Assembly (NCBI RefSeq): GCF_000471905.2
Contig: NW_006497672.1
Location: 2,499,935-2,563,934 of the forward strand
Length of the DNA stretch: 64,000 bases
Direction: 5' to 3'
DNA from: Amborella trichopoda
Lineage: Eukaryota > Streptophyta > Magnoliopsida > Amborellales > Amborellaceae
The position numbers were made by a program, and so were the translations under genes. Each line of letters begins with the position of its first letter. Position 1 is the stretch's first letter. Below the pieces are notes generated by a model. It saw only the letters and a list, made by a program, of their open reading frames with translations. It was not told the origin of the DNA and did not search any database. Positions 1 to 11,205 of this stretch are shown here, in pieces.

Positions 1-560
1 TACTTTCAAATCTTCGTTGTCCAACTCTCTCACATTTCAAATGGTATTAAGATGTATTTTATTCCAGACTGCTATCTAGTGAATATAGTAAAACTTACCA
101 TTGGAAAGAAAAATTTATTGCTGGATTTCCTCATTTGTTTTAGGAAAAAGTTAAGATAAGATTGGAAAATAAGCATGGATGAATTATTCATTATTCTTTG
201 TATACTCTTGGAAAATTATCAGCATAAATTTGTGCTGAAGCTCTTGCTTTATGCACAAACTTAAAATTGAAAAGATAATTAGAGAAATAAAGAATGATGG
301 GGAAAAAGGAATTGGGAGATTTTTGTGAGCAATTCGGCTTTTACACAATACCTACTTCCAAGCCCTCTCACAAATAGAAATTTAGAGGCTCTAAAGATTC
401 TAAAAAGACAAAGTCTAGATATTCAAAAGGAAAGAAAAATACCTTGCTTAAAAAAAATTTACAAGATCACTCCTTTAAACAAAAGGGAAAAAGGAAAATA
501 TCAGGTTGATATAACTGTGGGAAAGTAGCACACTATAAAAATAAATGTCGTGAAAAAGAG
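1..560 (+). mobile_element. Copy A part: coat-protein C-terminus and zinc knuckle
   Basis: The first 300 bases match, with divergence, the better kept coat-protein segment at 10620-10905 in this window. A basic Lys/Arg/Ser stretch and a nucleocapsid-type Cys-Cys-His-Cys knuckle follow (near 510-550, compare 11125-11165). In caulimovirids this region packages nucleic acid. Broken remnant; the start lies outside the window. Confidence 0.75.
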
Positions 561-666
561 AAAATAAATACTTTAGAAATAGACCTTGAAATAAAAAAAG
601 CAATTATTTGATGTCCTCTTAATTAAAAGAAATGATTCTGAAGAAACTTCTGACTCTGATGAAGAA

Positions 667-1980
667 ATGCCTATCATAGAGATTAATGATGAAGAATTGA
701 TTTTCTCCAGTTCGGATTTTGAAACAGATTCTGAAGATATTAATTGTCAGTGTAATTTCTTGAATGGCCTAAACTTAAATACTTTGACCAAGGAAGAAAA
801 TCTCATAATTGACCTAATTGATAAAATAAGTTACCCTGAGGCTAAAAGAGAAGCCTTAATTCATTATATCAACATGGCCAAAGAACCTTCAAGTTCTCTT
901 GCTCCAAAACCGACTCTTGTTCTTACTAATGAAGATTACAGCTTTAGTGATATCTTGAAAAGAGTTCAAAGTAGAACTCAAAACCAAAAAGAACCTACAA
1001 TTCATGATCTAAAAAATGAAATAAATGAGGTTCGAAATGAATTGATAACTTTAAAAACAAGGATACAAATTTTTGAAATAGCAGCCACTAAAAATGAAGG
1101 TGGAAATGAGGAAGAAAGTCATGAAGTAGAATTTAATAATCTGATGCATGATTATAATCATAATCTGATGCATGATTATAATCAAAATTTGTTGCCACCC
1201 GAAATGGAAGATACACTCCCAAAAGTGATAAACGATCCACAAACTTCCAACAACTGCAATATGTTAAGGAAAATACAAGATTATAAATATGTCAACCTCC
1301 TAGATAAAGTAATAACTCAAAGATGGTTTACCATCATAAAAATAGAGGTACAAAAAGAGTTCACTTTTCAAACTACTGCTCTTATCGATTCAGGAGTCGA
1401 TCTAAACTGTATAAATAAAGAACTAGTTCCAACCAAATATTTCAGCAAAACAACACATGTTTTGAATACTACTGATGGTAGTAAAATGATAATAAAATAT
1501 AAACTATCTGATGCAGCAGTTTGCAATAATGGTGCATGCTTTAAATTTATTTTTATAATGGTTAAACGATTAAGCTAGCCTGTGATACTTGGAACTCCCT
1601 TTTTAAACATACTTTACCCCATTAGAATTGATAATACTGGGTTAAAAGGTGATATTGAAGAATATGAAGTAAAATTTGACTTCATTGATAAACCAAGAGT
1701 TCATGAAATAAATAGCATCAAAAATAAGATTTCTACGAAAGAAAGATTTCTCTTTCATTTAAAAGAAGAAGTTAAGTATAAGACTATTGATGAAAATTTA
1801 ACATATCTACAAATACATAATAAAATTAATAACTTCAAAACGTTGCTTGAAAAAGAAGTTTGTGTAGAAATCCCTAACGTTTTTTGGAATAGAAAGCAAC
1901 ACATTGTGGAACTTCCTTATGAACTAAGCTTTAACGAACAGAAAATTCCAACTAAAGCTAGGCAAATACAAATGAATTGC
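667..1980 (+). mobile_element. Copy A part: linker and aspartic protease region
   Basis: An acidic, Glu/Asp-rich opening with coiled-coil character is followed by a retropepsin-like domain. The active-site loop reads ALIDSGVDLNCI (about 1378-1413), and downstream are the strand PVILGTPFL-like (1580-1610) and other motifs shared with caulimovirid proteases. A short direct repeat (GATGCATGATTATAATCA and a neighbour) lies at 1143-1183. Remnant of the polyprotein; broken. Confidence 0.75.
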
Positions 1981-1982
1981 TA

Positions 1983-3687
1983 TGTAATAATTCTAAAATT
2001 TCAAAAAAAAGAAAAACCAGAAACGTTTAATAAGTGATGGTCCATATGAGCATGATGGTCCTTAGGGACCATCACTACTTTCAAAATCTTTTGATTTAAG
2101 TTTTGCTGCCTTGCCACGTCCTTTAGTGGACATGGGCTTTAAACGTTCAGGTGTAATATAATTGTTACACCTCATATATGAGGTGTAATTTAATAAAATA
2201 ATATAATAAGGTATCTTAAGAATTTAAATAAGAGAGGTGAGGACTCCCACCCTAGAAACGTTTTGAGATCATTCTCTCTCTAGTCGAAACGCAATGAGCT
2301 CTTTTTCTCTTTAGCCGAATTTTTATCGGAAGCTCCCCCTCAAATATTTTAGGTAAGTGACTTCATTATCTTGAAAAATAATCCGTTCTTTTTAAAAATG
2401 AAATGAAATAATTACTTCTGCTTATTATCATGAATTTTAGGCACGATAAATTTTATGTGCAAGCAACCATATTATTTTGAAAAATAATCTTTTTAATAAA
2501 ATTGTGATATTTTATCTAAGTTAGAAATCTTAATGCTGCAAATTCTTAGAAAAATAAATTTATTTATTTTTCTTGTCTATTGTTAGAAAATTTTAAATAC
2601 TGTAAAATTATTAGAAATAAATGTGATATTTCTGCTTTTAGTAAAATTGTGAGATTTCTTTCTACTGTTTTTGAATATTTAGACATTGTAAAATTCATAT
2701 GCAAATGACTGTCATATTATTTGAAAACTGATATTTTTGCATTTGATTATAGCATTGTCTGTGAAATGTTTATTCGCAAATTGACATCCCATAAATTATG
2801 ATAATTCTGTATTCTTGAATTTCTATAAGACTTTTTCTATACATATTAGATTAGTAATTATGCTAAAATATCTTTACGAACTGCTACCTTTCTAAATTTG
2901 AGCCCAAAATATTTGACTGGTTATTTTTGAGATGTTATTGAAAGTGATTGTTATTAATGGTTTCAGTGAAATTCATATTAATAATTTCAGTGATATGTTG
3001 AGTACATGATATTGCTGCTTTCGAATGTTTAAAGAGATTTAGAAATACTTTAAGTATGCAAGTGGACTCATCTAGTTCGCTGGTGAGGTATAAGTGGACC
3101 TATTTGGGACGTCAGTAGGGATTAAGTGGACTCATCCGGTACGCCGGTGAGGTATACGTGGACCTGCAGGGATTAAGTGGACCTATCTAGGAAGCCCATA
3201 AGGATTAAGTGGACTCATCAGGACGCTGATGGGGTATAAAGGTGACCTACTTAGGACGCCAGTAGGGTAATTTGTGAAATCCTTTGAATTATTCACTGCC
3301 GTTAAAATGTTACATGCATTTCAATTATTCGGATTATAGTTAATTATGCATTTTTTAAAGTGAAACTGTTAATGCATTTCTGTTAATAGATATTCTTTTT
3401 TTTAAAATCATGATATCTTTCAACCATGATTATTTTTAGGATTATGATGATCACTTACTGAATAGCCAAACTCATCAAACTATGGTAAACATTTTTTCAG
3501 GATAACTGCAGTTTCATTTTGAGTGCTCGTCAGGCTTAACTCTGGAAGATATTGTAGTTGTGCTTAAACTTTCTGTTGTTACTTTGTAAGATGTCGCCAT
3601 GGTAAATTTGTCCTAAAAAGAGGTGTATATATGTTTTGACTGTCACATCTCAGGAATATCAGTATTGTAAATTCTTTGGGCGTGACA
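1983..3687 (+). mobile_element. Solo LTR of the Tekay-type Gypsy family, inside copy A
   Basis: This 1.7-kb insertion separates protease from RT sequence that is continuous in copy B. It starts TGTAATAATTCTAAAA and ends GGGCGTGACA, matching the ends of the LTRs in the 30.1-39.7 kb nest. It shares their landmarks: the GGTCC(T)TAGGGACCATCA block, the CACGTCC block, the AGGTGTAA/TTACACCT block, the GGAC-type tandem repeats (3060-3260) and the distal block near 3430-3500. No second LTR or internal region is present, so it is a solo LTR. A clear 5-bp target duplication is not visible. It is younger than the pararetrovirus copy it interrupts. Confidence 0.85.
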
Positions 3688-3689
3688 AG

Positions 3690-4955
3690 AAAACTCCTAG
3701 AAATTTGTAAAATTGAAATACAAGAACTTCTTGACAATAAACTAATTAGGAAAAGTTCTTCACCCTGAAGCTGTGCAGCTTTTTATGTAGAAAAGGCTTC
3801 AGAGATTGAAAGGGGAGTCCCACACCTTGTTATAAATTATAAACCTTTGAATAAGATTTTGAGAGAGATTCGCTACCCGATTCCAAATAAAAGGGATCTC
3901 CTTGATAGATTAGTCAATGTTTGTACTTTCTCAAAGTTTGATTTAAAATCAGGATATTAACAAATTCAAATTTTGAAAAAAGATAAATATAAAACAGCAT
4001 TTAATGTTCCTTTCGGGCAATTTGAATGGAATGTAATGTCTTTTGGGTTAAAAAATGCCCTTTCAGAATTTCAAAATATTATGAATGACATTTTTAATCC
4101 ACATACTAAATTCATTATTATCTATATTGATGATGTCCTCGTATATTCTAATAATATTGATAATATTTTGATAATATTTAAAATTCATTATTTTAAATAT
4201 ATTTTTTAAAGCTATAAAAAATGTTCGATTTTGTTGTTTTTGCTAGGAAAATAAACCTTTTTAAAATAAAAATTAGGTTCCTTGAGCATAATATCTTTCA
4301 AGGAAGGATAATTCCTATCGATAAAGCAATTGAATTTGCTTCTAGAATCCCTGACATCATAAAAGACAAAAAAGAATTACAGAGATTTTTAGGATGTCTA
4401 AATTATATTTCAAATTTTCATAAAGATTTAGCTTCAGATGCTAAACCTTTACTCCAGGGAATAAGAAAGAATCCTCCAGAGTGGACTAATGAGCATACCA
4501 TGGCAGTTAGAAAATTAAAACAGAAGGCCAAAGAATTACCTTGTTTAGCTCTATCCAATCCTATAGCTCTTCAAATCATTGAAACCGATGCTTCTGAAAT
4601 AGGATTAAGAGGTATCGTTAAACCAAAAATCCTAGATGAGGAACAACTTATACGCTTTACGTCTAAAGCCTGGAATCCACCTAAACAGAAATATTCTACT
4701 GTTAAAAAGGAGGTCTTAGCAATAATACATTGCGTCACGAAATTTCAAAGTAACCTACTTAACAAAAAAATTCTTCATACGGACTGATTGTGAATCAGCC
4801 AAAGGCATTTTAGAAAAAGATGTAAAAAATCTCGTCGCCAAGCAAATTTTCGCTCGATGGTAAGGTATTCTTTCCGCTTTTGATTTTGATATTGAACATA
4901 TTCAAGGGAAAAATAACCATCTTCCTGACTTTTTGACTAGATAATTTTTGCAGGG
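3690..4955 (+). mobile_element. Copy A part: reverse transcriptase and RNase H
   Basis: RT landmarks are visible: FDLKSGY-like (about 3940-3958), FGQFEWNVMSFGLKNA (about 4015-4065) and the catalytic IYIDDVLVYS (about 4123-4150), followed by the thumb (LQRFLGCLNYISNF, 4375-4420). RNase H begins with ETDASEIG (4580-4603) and ends with a DFLTR-type motif near 4925-4940. Motif spelling is of the Caulimoviridae type. Broken remnant. Confidence 0.85.
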
Positions 4956-4990
4956 AGGGAAGAAGAAGCCAACAACCGAGAATACAGCTA

Positions 4991-5966
4991 ATGGATATAG
5001 TCCCTAGCTCAGGAAAAGGCCTAACTATATATATTAGCCCAGGAAAACACCTGGCTACAAATAGTTCTAGCTCAAGAAAATCCCTGGCATCCTCATCAAA
5101 TCCAAATGCTTTAATAAGAAAGCAAGCTCAAGAGATTCAAATATCTCCTCAACAATCCCTTTTGAGCTCTAATAGTCCAAACCCTGATAGAATTCCATTA
5201 CTTGATACAACTTATATCCCGCTAATCATAATAGAAAATTGAACACAGGGAAAAAGACTCGGTTGAATTAGCCGCCATATATCTACGTCATCATCTACAT
5301 CCTAATATGGGATGAAGATGTAGAGAATGATATGAAGCTATTTTAATGGAAACCGTGTCGGTGTCAATAAAACACACTATAGAAACAATGACTCGGAAAT
5401 AGCATATTTAAAATTTCAATTACATAAAATTATCTCTTATAATGACTGGGGCTTGAATCCCTTAAAACCAAGGGCACTAATTACCAAAGGATTTAAAATC
5501 AAATCCTATCATTATTTGAATACATTAAGGCATGGGACGAAATCTTTACCTACCAGAATGCAAAAACTACGCACAGCTGGTATGTGCAGTTTAAAAGAAC
5601 TGAGCCAACAAAATTTTCAAACTGGTTTAGAAGTGGGTTCTTGTTATGGGGATCATTAAGCCAAATACTTCCAAAAAAATTTCAAATGTCATAGAGAAAA
5701 TTCTCTGGATATAATAAAGCTAGTCTAAAACGAGACTATCACATATATTTCATGGCTCTATATCAGATTCCCTAGATTTTAAAATGGTCCTACCAAATTT
5801 CTGCAAATGATTCAGACCGGTGGGATTATATTCCAAATTTACAAAGACAAATTTCAATTAAATGGTGGGGCAACTATATGAATGATTCTCTAGATCCCGA
5901 TAAAATCTATATGAAGGCAATTCCGTATTCTTCACCAAAATCAGATATGAGATTTTCCGACTACAT
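4991..5966 (+). mobile_element. Copy A part: second-ORF protein (start to middle)
   Basis: This Ser/Pro/Asn-rich start (MDIVPSSGKG, 4991) is mirrored at 8134 in copy B. A Trp/Tyr-rich middle follows (5450-5940), with a KWW-type motif near 5860. Florendoviruses carry an ORF2 of unknown function in this position, and nothing here suggests an activity. The segment stops abruptly at the junction with copy B, within the shared bases CTACAT. Confidence 0.6.
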
Positions 5967-5979
5967 GGCTCTGATACCA
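5967..5979 (-). promoter_or_regulatory. Pararetrovirus primer-binding site (initiator tRNA-Met type), copy B
   Basis: On the - strand this reads TGGTATCAGAGCC, the sequence complementary to the 3' end of plant initiator tRNA-Met used to prime minus-strand DNA by caulimovirids. A TATT(T/G)ATGGTATCAG context is shared with 11473-11489. In copy B the homologous sequence ends right at this site. Confidence 0.85.
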
Positions 5980-6096
5980 TAAATAGCAGAAGAGGAATAA
6001 ATAAAATTCATAAAGAAGAAAGAGTAACATTCATGCATAATAATATTGATTTATAAAATAGAAACAGAAGTACCGAAGCAAAACAAAGATAGGCAC

Positions 6097-8134
6097 TTAT
6101 TTTCCTGCGGCAATACTTGGAAGTGATTTGAATAAAACTGCACTCTTTTTTTTATCTTCTTTCTTCTCTTGAGGTTTTATTTTAATTAAGACGTTTTCTA
6201 TTCGATTGGTCTGTTTCCTTATAGTCTGCAGGAATAAATTTGTATAATTATTTTGTTCTATTATATGGGGTATGGCTTCAATTTTAGCCATCTGGTTGTC
6301 GGAATCTTTTGGTCCAATTTTAAAAGGTGAAGCTTTTATGTCTTGTTTTTCTCTTTTTAGGTTTAGACTAGTTTCAGGAGGATGGATAACTTCAATGCTT
6401 TCTCCTTTAACTGTATGAAAGGTTTGAAAGATATTTTGGATAATATTAATATTCTGGATAGCATTATCCTGAAATTCGGGGTATTTCATTCCTTCCTTTT
6501 TAAAGATATACCTAAGCCATTTAAAAAAATTTATATTTGTTTTATGTTATATCATGAATTTATTAAATTTACTATGAAAGAGTTCTTTCAGTCTTTCATT
6601 AAATTATTTGAGGAACCATTCCCTTATTTGTTTATTTTCTTCAGAGAGAAAATCCCTTTTCACCTATTCTTTATTTATGACAAACTTATAATGAGTTTGA
6701 ATTGTCCGAACTTTGAAATCAAATCCAGACATGGTTGGCTCATCAGGCTCAGTCTGAGAAGAGCTGAGAGTATTTACAGTATAAACTAGATGTTGCAGCT
6801 GCTTTTCATTTTTCTTAATTCTTCTAAAATAATTTTGTCATCATGCACCTTTTCATAATTAGATTGGTCTTTTACTGTAGCAATAGTGATTGGTGTGTTG
6901 ACAGTCTTCTTTTAAAGTTATTTTTGGGACATGTGTACTGAATGATGATGGAGTCGTACCGTCCTTGATATTTTGTCTAATTTAGTTGGGAAAATATTCC
7001 CATGCAATCATCTTCGTTTGGAGGATCCAAATCTTCGGTTTCTATATCATTTGCAGAAGTTGGTATTTTAACTTCTACTTCTTCTTCCAGGGCAAAGAAT
7101 AATTTTTTCCTGAGCTCGGCTTTTGACAGAGTGGAGTTTTTCTGTTGCATCAAAGCAAATGTAGTAGGAAAATCCCATATCTGATTTTGGTGAAGAATAT
7201 AGAATTGCCTTCATATAGATTTTATCGGGATCTAGAGAATCATTCTTATAGTTGTTCCACCATTTAATTGAAATTTATCTTTGTAGTTCTGGAATATAAT
7301 CGCACGGTCTGAATCATCTTCAGAAACTAGGTAGAACCATTTTAAAATCCAAGGAATCTGATATAGAGTCATGAAATATATGTGATAGTCTCATTTTAGA
7401 CTAACTTTATTATATTCAGAGAATTTCCTCTGTGACATTTGGAATTTTTTTGGAAGTATTTGGCTTAATGATCCCCATAACAAGAACCAACTTCTAAACC
7501 AATTTGGAAATTTTGTTGGCTCAATTCTTTTAAACTGCACATACCAGCTGTGCGTATTTTTTGCATTCTGGTAGGTAAAGACTTCGTCCCTTGCCTTAAT
7601 GTATTCAAAATAATGATAGAATTTGATTTTAAATCCTTTGGTAATTAGTGCCCTTGGTTTTAAGGGATTCAGGCTCCAGTTATTATAAGAGATAATTTTA
7701 TGTATTTGGAATTTTGAATATGCTATTTCCGAGTCATTGTTTCTATAGTGTGTATTATTGACACCGACCCGATTTCCATTAAAATAGCTTCATACCATTC
7801 TCTACATCTTTATCCCATATTAAGATGTAGATGATGACGTAGATACATGGCGGCTAATTCAACCGAGTCTTTTTCCCAGTGTTCAATTTTCTATTATGAT
7901 TAGCGGGATATAAGTTGTATCAAGTAATGGAATTTTATCAGGGTTTGGACTATTAGAGTTCAAAGGGGATTGTTGGGGAGATATTTGAATCTCTTGATCT
8001 TGCTTTTTTATTAAAGCATTTGGATTTGATGAGGACGCCAGGGATTTTCCTGAGCTAGAACTATTTGTAGCCAAGTGTTTTCTTGGGCTATTATATATAG
8101 TCAGGCTTTTTCCTAAGCCAGGGACAATATCCAT
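6097..8134 (-). mobile_element. Copy B part: second-ORF protein region
   Basis: On the - strand the region starts with MDIVPGLGKSL (8134), matching copy A at 4991, and continues through the Trp-rich middle. It ends in a Lys/Gln-rich tail (6489-6097: KEDKKKSAVLFKSLPSIAAG). The tail has helical heptad-like spacing and might bind nucleic acid or self-associate, but that is a guess. It corresponds to the florendovirus ORF2 of unknown function. Broken. Confidence 0.6.
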
Positions 8135-8159
8135 CGGCTGTATTCTCGGCTATTGGCTT

Positions 8160-9424
8160 CTCCTTCCCTCCTTGTAAAAATTCTCTAGTCAAAAAGTCAG
8201 GAAGATGGTTATTTTTCCCTTGAATATGTTCAATATCAAAATCAAAAGCGGAAAGAATACCTTGCCATCGAGCAAAAATTTGCTTGGAGACGAGATTTTT
8301 AACATCTTTTTCTAAAATGTCTTTGGCTGATTTGCAATAAGTCCGTATGAGAAATTTTTTTTTAAGTAGATCACTTTGAAATTTCGTGACACAATGTATT
8401 ATTGCTAAGATCTCCTTTTTAACAGTAGAATATTTCTATTGTGCCGGATTCCAGACTTTAGAGGTAAAGCGTATAAGTTATTAATCATCTAGGATTTTTT
8501 GTTTAAGGATATCTCCTAATCCTATTTTAGAAGGATCGATTTCAATGATTTTAAAAGCTGTAGGATTGGATAGAGCTAAACAAGATAATTCTTTGGCCTT
8601 CTGTTTTAATTTTCTAAGTGTCATGGTACGCTAATTAGTCCAATCTAGAGGATTCTTATTTAGTCTCTGGAATAAAGGTTTAGCATCTGAAGCTAAATCT
8701 TTATAAAAATTTGAAATATAATTTAGATATCCTAAAAATCTCTGTAATTCTTTTTTATCTTTTATGATATAAGGGAATTTGGAAGCAAATTCAATTGCTC
8801 TATCGATAGGAATTATCCTTCCTTGAAAGATATTATGCCCAAGGAACCTAATTTTGGTTTTAAAAAGGTTTATTTTCTTATCAGAAACAACCAATCCAGC
8901 AATTTTTATAGCTTTAAAAAATACATTTAAATGTTTCCAAAGTTGGTCAATATTATCAGAATATATGAGGACATCATCAATATAGAGAATAATGAATTTA
9001 GTATATGGATTAAAACTGTCATTCATAATATTCTGAAATTCTGAAGGAGCATTTTTAACCCAAAAGGCATTACATTCCATTCAAAATGCCCGAAAGGAAC
9101 ATTAAATGTCGTTTTATATTTATCTTTTTCCAAAATTTGAATTTGCCAATATCCTGATTTTAAATCAAACTTTGAGAAAATACAGACATTGACTAATCTA
9201 TCAAGGAGATCCCTTTTATTTGGAATCGAGTAGCGAATCCATCTCAAAACCTTATTCAAGGTTTTATAATTTATAACAAGGCGTGGGGCTCCCCTTTCAA
9301 TCTTCGAAGCCTTTTCTACATAAAAAGCTGCACAGCTCCAGGGTGAAGAACTTTTCCTAATTAGTTTCTTGTTAAGAAGTTTTTGTATTTCAGTTTTACA
9401 AATTTCTAGGAGTCTGCTATTCAT
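8160..9424 (-). mobile_element. Copy B part: RT and RNase H
   Basis: On the - strand, FDLKSGYWQIQI (about 9165-9130), FGHFEWNVMPFGLK (about 9100-9055), the catalytic ILYIDDVLIYS (about 8988-8956) and LQRFLGYLNYISNFYKDL are visible. RNase H follows to about 8170. These are the best kept RT motifs of the pararetrovirus copies in this window. Broken remnant. Confidence 0.85.
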
Positions 9425-10250
9425 TTATATTGGTATGACTTTAGTAGGAATTTTCTGTTCGTTAAAGCCTAGTTCATAAGAAAGTTTCACAATGTGTTGC
9501 TTTCTATTCCAAAAAGCGTTAGGGATTTCTGCACAAACTTCTTTTTCAAGTATCGTTTTGAAGTTATTAATTTTATTCTGTATTTGTGGAGATGTTAATT
9601 TTTCATCAATAGTCTTATACTTAACTTCTTCTTTTAAATAAAAGAGAAATATTTCTTTCATAGAAATCTTATTTTTGATGTTATTTATTTCATGAACTCT
9701 TGGTTTATCAATGAAGTCAAATTTTACTTCATATCCTTCAATATCAACTTTTATCGCAGTATTATCAATTCTAATGGGGTAAAGCATGTTTAAGAAGGGA
9801 ATTCCAAGTATTACAGGTTGGCTTAATCTTTTCACCATTATAAAAGGAAATTTAAAGCATGCACCATTATTGCAAACTGCTGCATCATATAGTTTATATT
9901 TTATTATCATTTTACTACCATCAATAGTGTTCAAAACCTTTGTTGTTTTGCTGAAACATTTGGTGGGAACTAGTCCTTCATTTATGCAGTTTAGATCGGC
10001 TCCTAAATCTATAAGAGCAGTAATTTAAAAAGTGAACTCTTTTTGTACCACTATTTTTATGATGATAAACCATCTTTGGGTTATTACTTTATCCAGGAGG
10101 TTGACATATGTATAATCTTATATTTTCCTTAACATATTACAGTTATTGGAAGTTTGTGGATCGTCTATCACTTTTGGGAGTGTATCTTCCATTTTCGGGT
10201 GGTAACATATTTTGATTATAATCATGAATTTGATTATTAAATTCCTCAAT
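9425..10250 (-). mobile_element. Copy B part: protease region
   Basis: On the - strand, an ALIDLGAD-type loop (about 10020-9995), LVPTKCFSKTT (about 9975-9945) and PVILGIPFLNMLYP (about 9815-9775) mark the retropepsin-like domain. It is colinear with 1290-2000 of copy A. Confidence 0.75.
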
Positions 10251-10268
10251 CGTGCATGATTATAATCA

Positions 10269-11205
10269 AAATATCATTAATAAAGATAGAAACAAATTCA
10301 AGATCTCATGAAACATATGACTATGTATGCCACAACATGTAAAGCGAGTGGAAACCAAGACCACGAAATTGCTAAAGCTATTATATGTGGTTTTACTAGA
10401 TGGCATAGAGGATGATGAGATTTTCATGTGGACGAAGAAGCAAAAAATCAAATATTAAATGCTACTAAACAATGGGCTGTTAGAAGTGAGGTAGGACCTG
10501 GACAAGTCCTTGAAAATATAGACACTGATAGAGATGCAGTAAATACTCTAATATATACTATTGCACTTCACTTTGTGGGGAGTACGACAATTCTATCAGC
10601 TAGATCTGAAGATCTACTTTCAAATCTTTGTTGTCCACCTCTCTCACATTTCAAATGGTATAAAGATGCATTTATTTCCAGACTGCTACCTAGAGAAGAT
10701 AGTAAAGTTGACCATTGGAAAGAAAAATTCAATGCTAGACTTCCTCATTTGTTTGGAGAAAGAGTTAAGATAAGATTGAAAAATAAACATGGAGGAATTA
10801 TTCCTTATTCTTTGTATACTCTTGGAGAATTATCAGAAGAAATTTGTGTTGAAGGTCTTGCTTTATGCACAGACTTAAAATTGAAAAGACAATTGGAGAA
10901 ATAAAGAATGACGGGGAAAAAAGAATTGGGAAATTTTTGTGAGTAATTAGGCTTTAGCACAATACCTACTTCCAACCCCTCTCACAAATGGAAATTTAGA
11001 GACTCTAGAGATTCTAGAAAGACAAAGTCTAGATATTCAAAAGGAAAGAAAAATACCTTTCCTAAATTTTTTTTTACAAGATCACTCCTTTAAACAAAAG
11101 GGAAAAAGAAAAATACCAGTTTGCTATAAACTGTGGGAAAGTAGGACACTATAAAAATAAATGTCGTGTAAAAAAGAAAATAAATGCTTTAGAAATAGAC
11201 CTTGG
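10269..11205 (+). mobile_element. Pararetrovirus fossil, piece C1: coat protein and zinc knuckle
   Basis: A 158-codon open stretch (10428-10904) carries the typical endogenous caulimovirid coat-protein signature, with ATTCKASGNQDHEIAKAII upstream (about 10325-10380) and YTLGELSEEICVEGLALC near the end. A basic tract and a degraded CCHC knuckle follow (11125-11165). It lies head to head with copy B and stops at about 11205, where leader sequence begins. Broken in a few places. Confidence 0.8.

Larger units (their letters stand above)
1..5966 (+). mobile_element. Endogenous pararetrovirus fossil, copy A (florendovirus-like, Caulimoviridae)
   Basis: Order of parts on the + strand: end of the coat protein with a CCHC zinc knuckle (about 1-560), a linker and aspartic protease region (667-1980), then, after an inserted LTR, reverse transcriptase and RNase H (about 3690-4950), then the second-ORF protein (4991 to about 5966). 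The order CP-PR-RT-RH followed by a separate ORF2 is that of endogenous florendoviruses, known from many flowering plants. The copy runs off the left edge and is broken at many points (roughly ten or more), so it is a fossil. The end of its RNase H region differs from copy B by about 6 in 130 bases, counted by eye, so the two copies are old but clearly related. It ends where copy B starts in the opposite direction. Confidence 0.85.
5967..10268 (-). mobile_element. Endogenous pararetrovirus fossil, copy B (florendovirus-like), inverted
   Basis: Read on the - strand, the parts run: protease (about 10250-9425), RT (9424-8630), RNase H (8630-8160), ORF2 (8134-6097), a short non-coding stretch, and the leader ending at the primer site (5979-5967). 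It lies tail to tail with copy A. It lacks the solo LTR that copy A carries, which gives the empty-site sequence for that insertion. Several breaks are present (roughly ten), but longer frames survive than in copy A. The right boundary falls in a TGATTATAATCA palindrome at 10257-10268. Confidence 0.85.

Noticed and set aside
6382-6789. 135-codon Phe-rich ORF on +
   Set aside because: It is antisense to the ORF2 region of pararetrovirus copy B and has no independent support.
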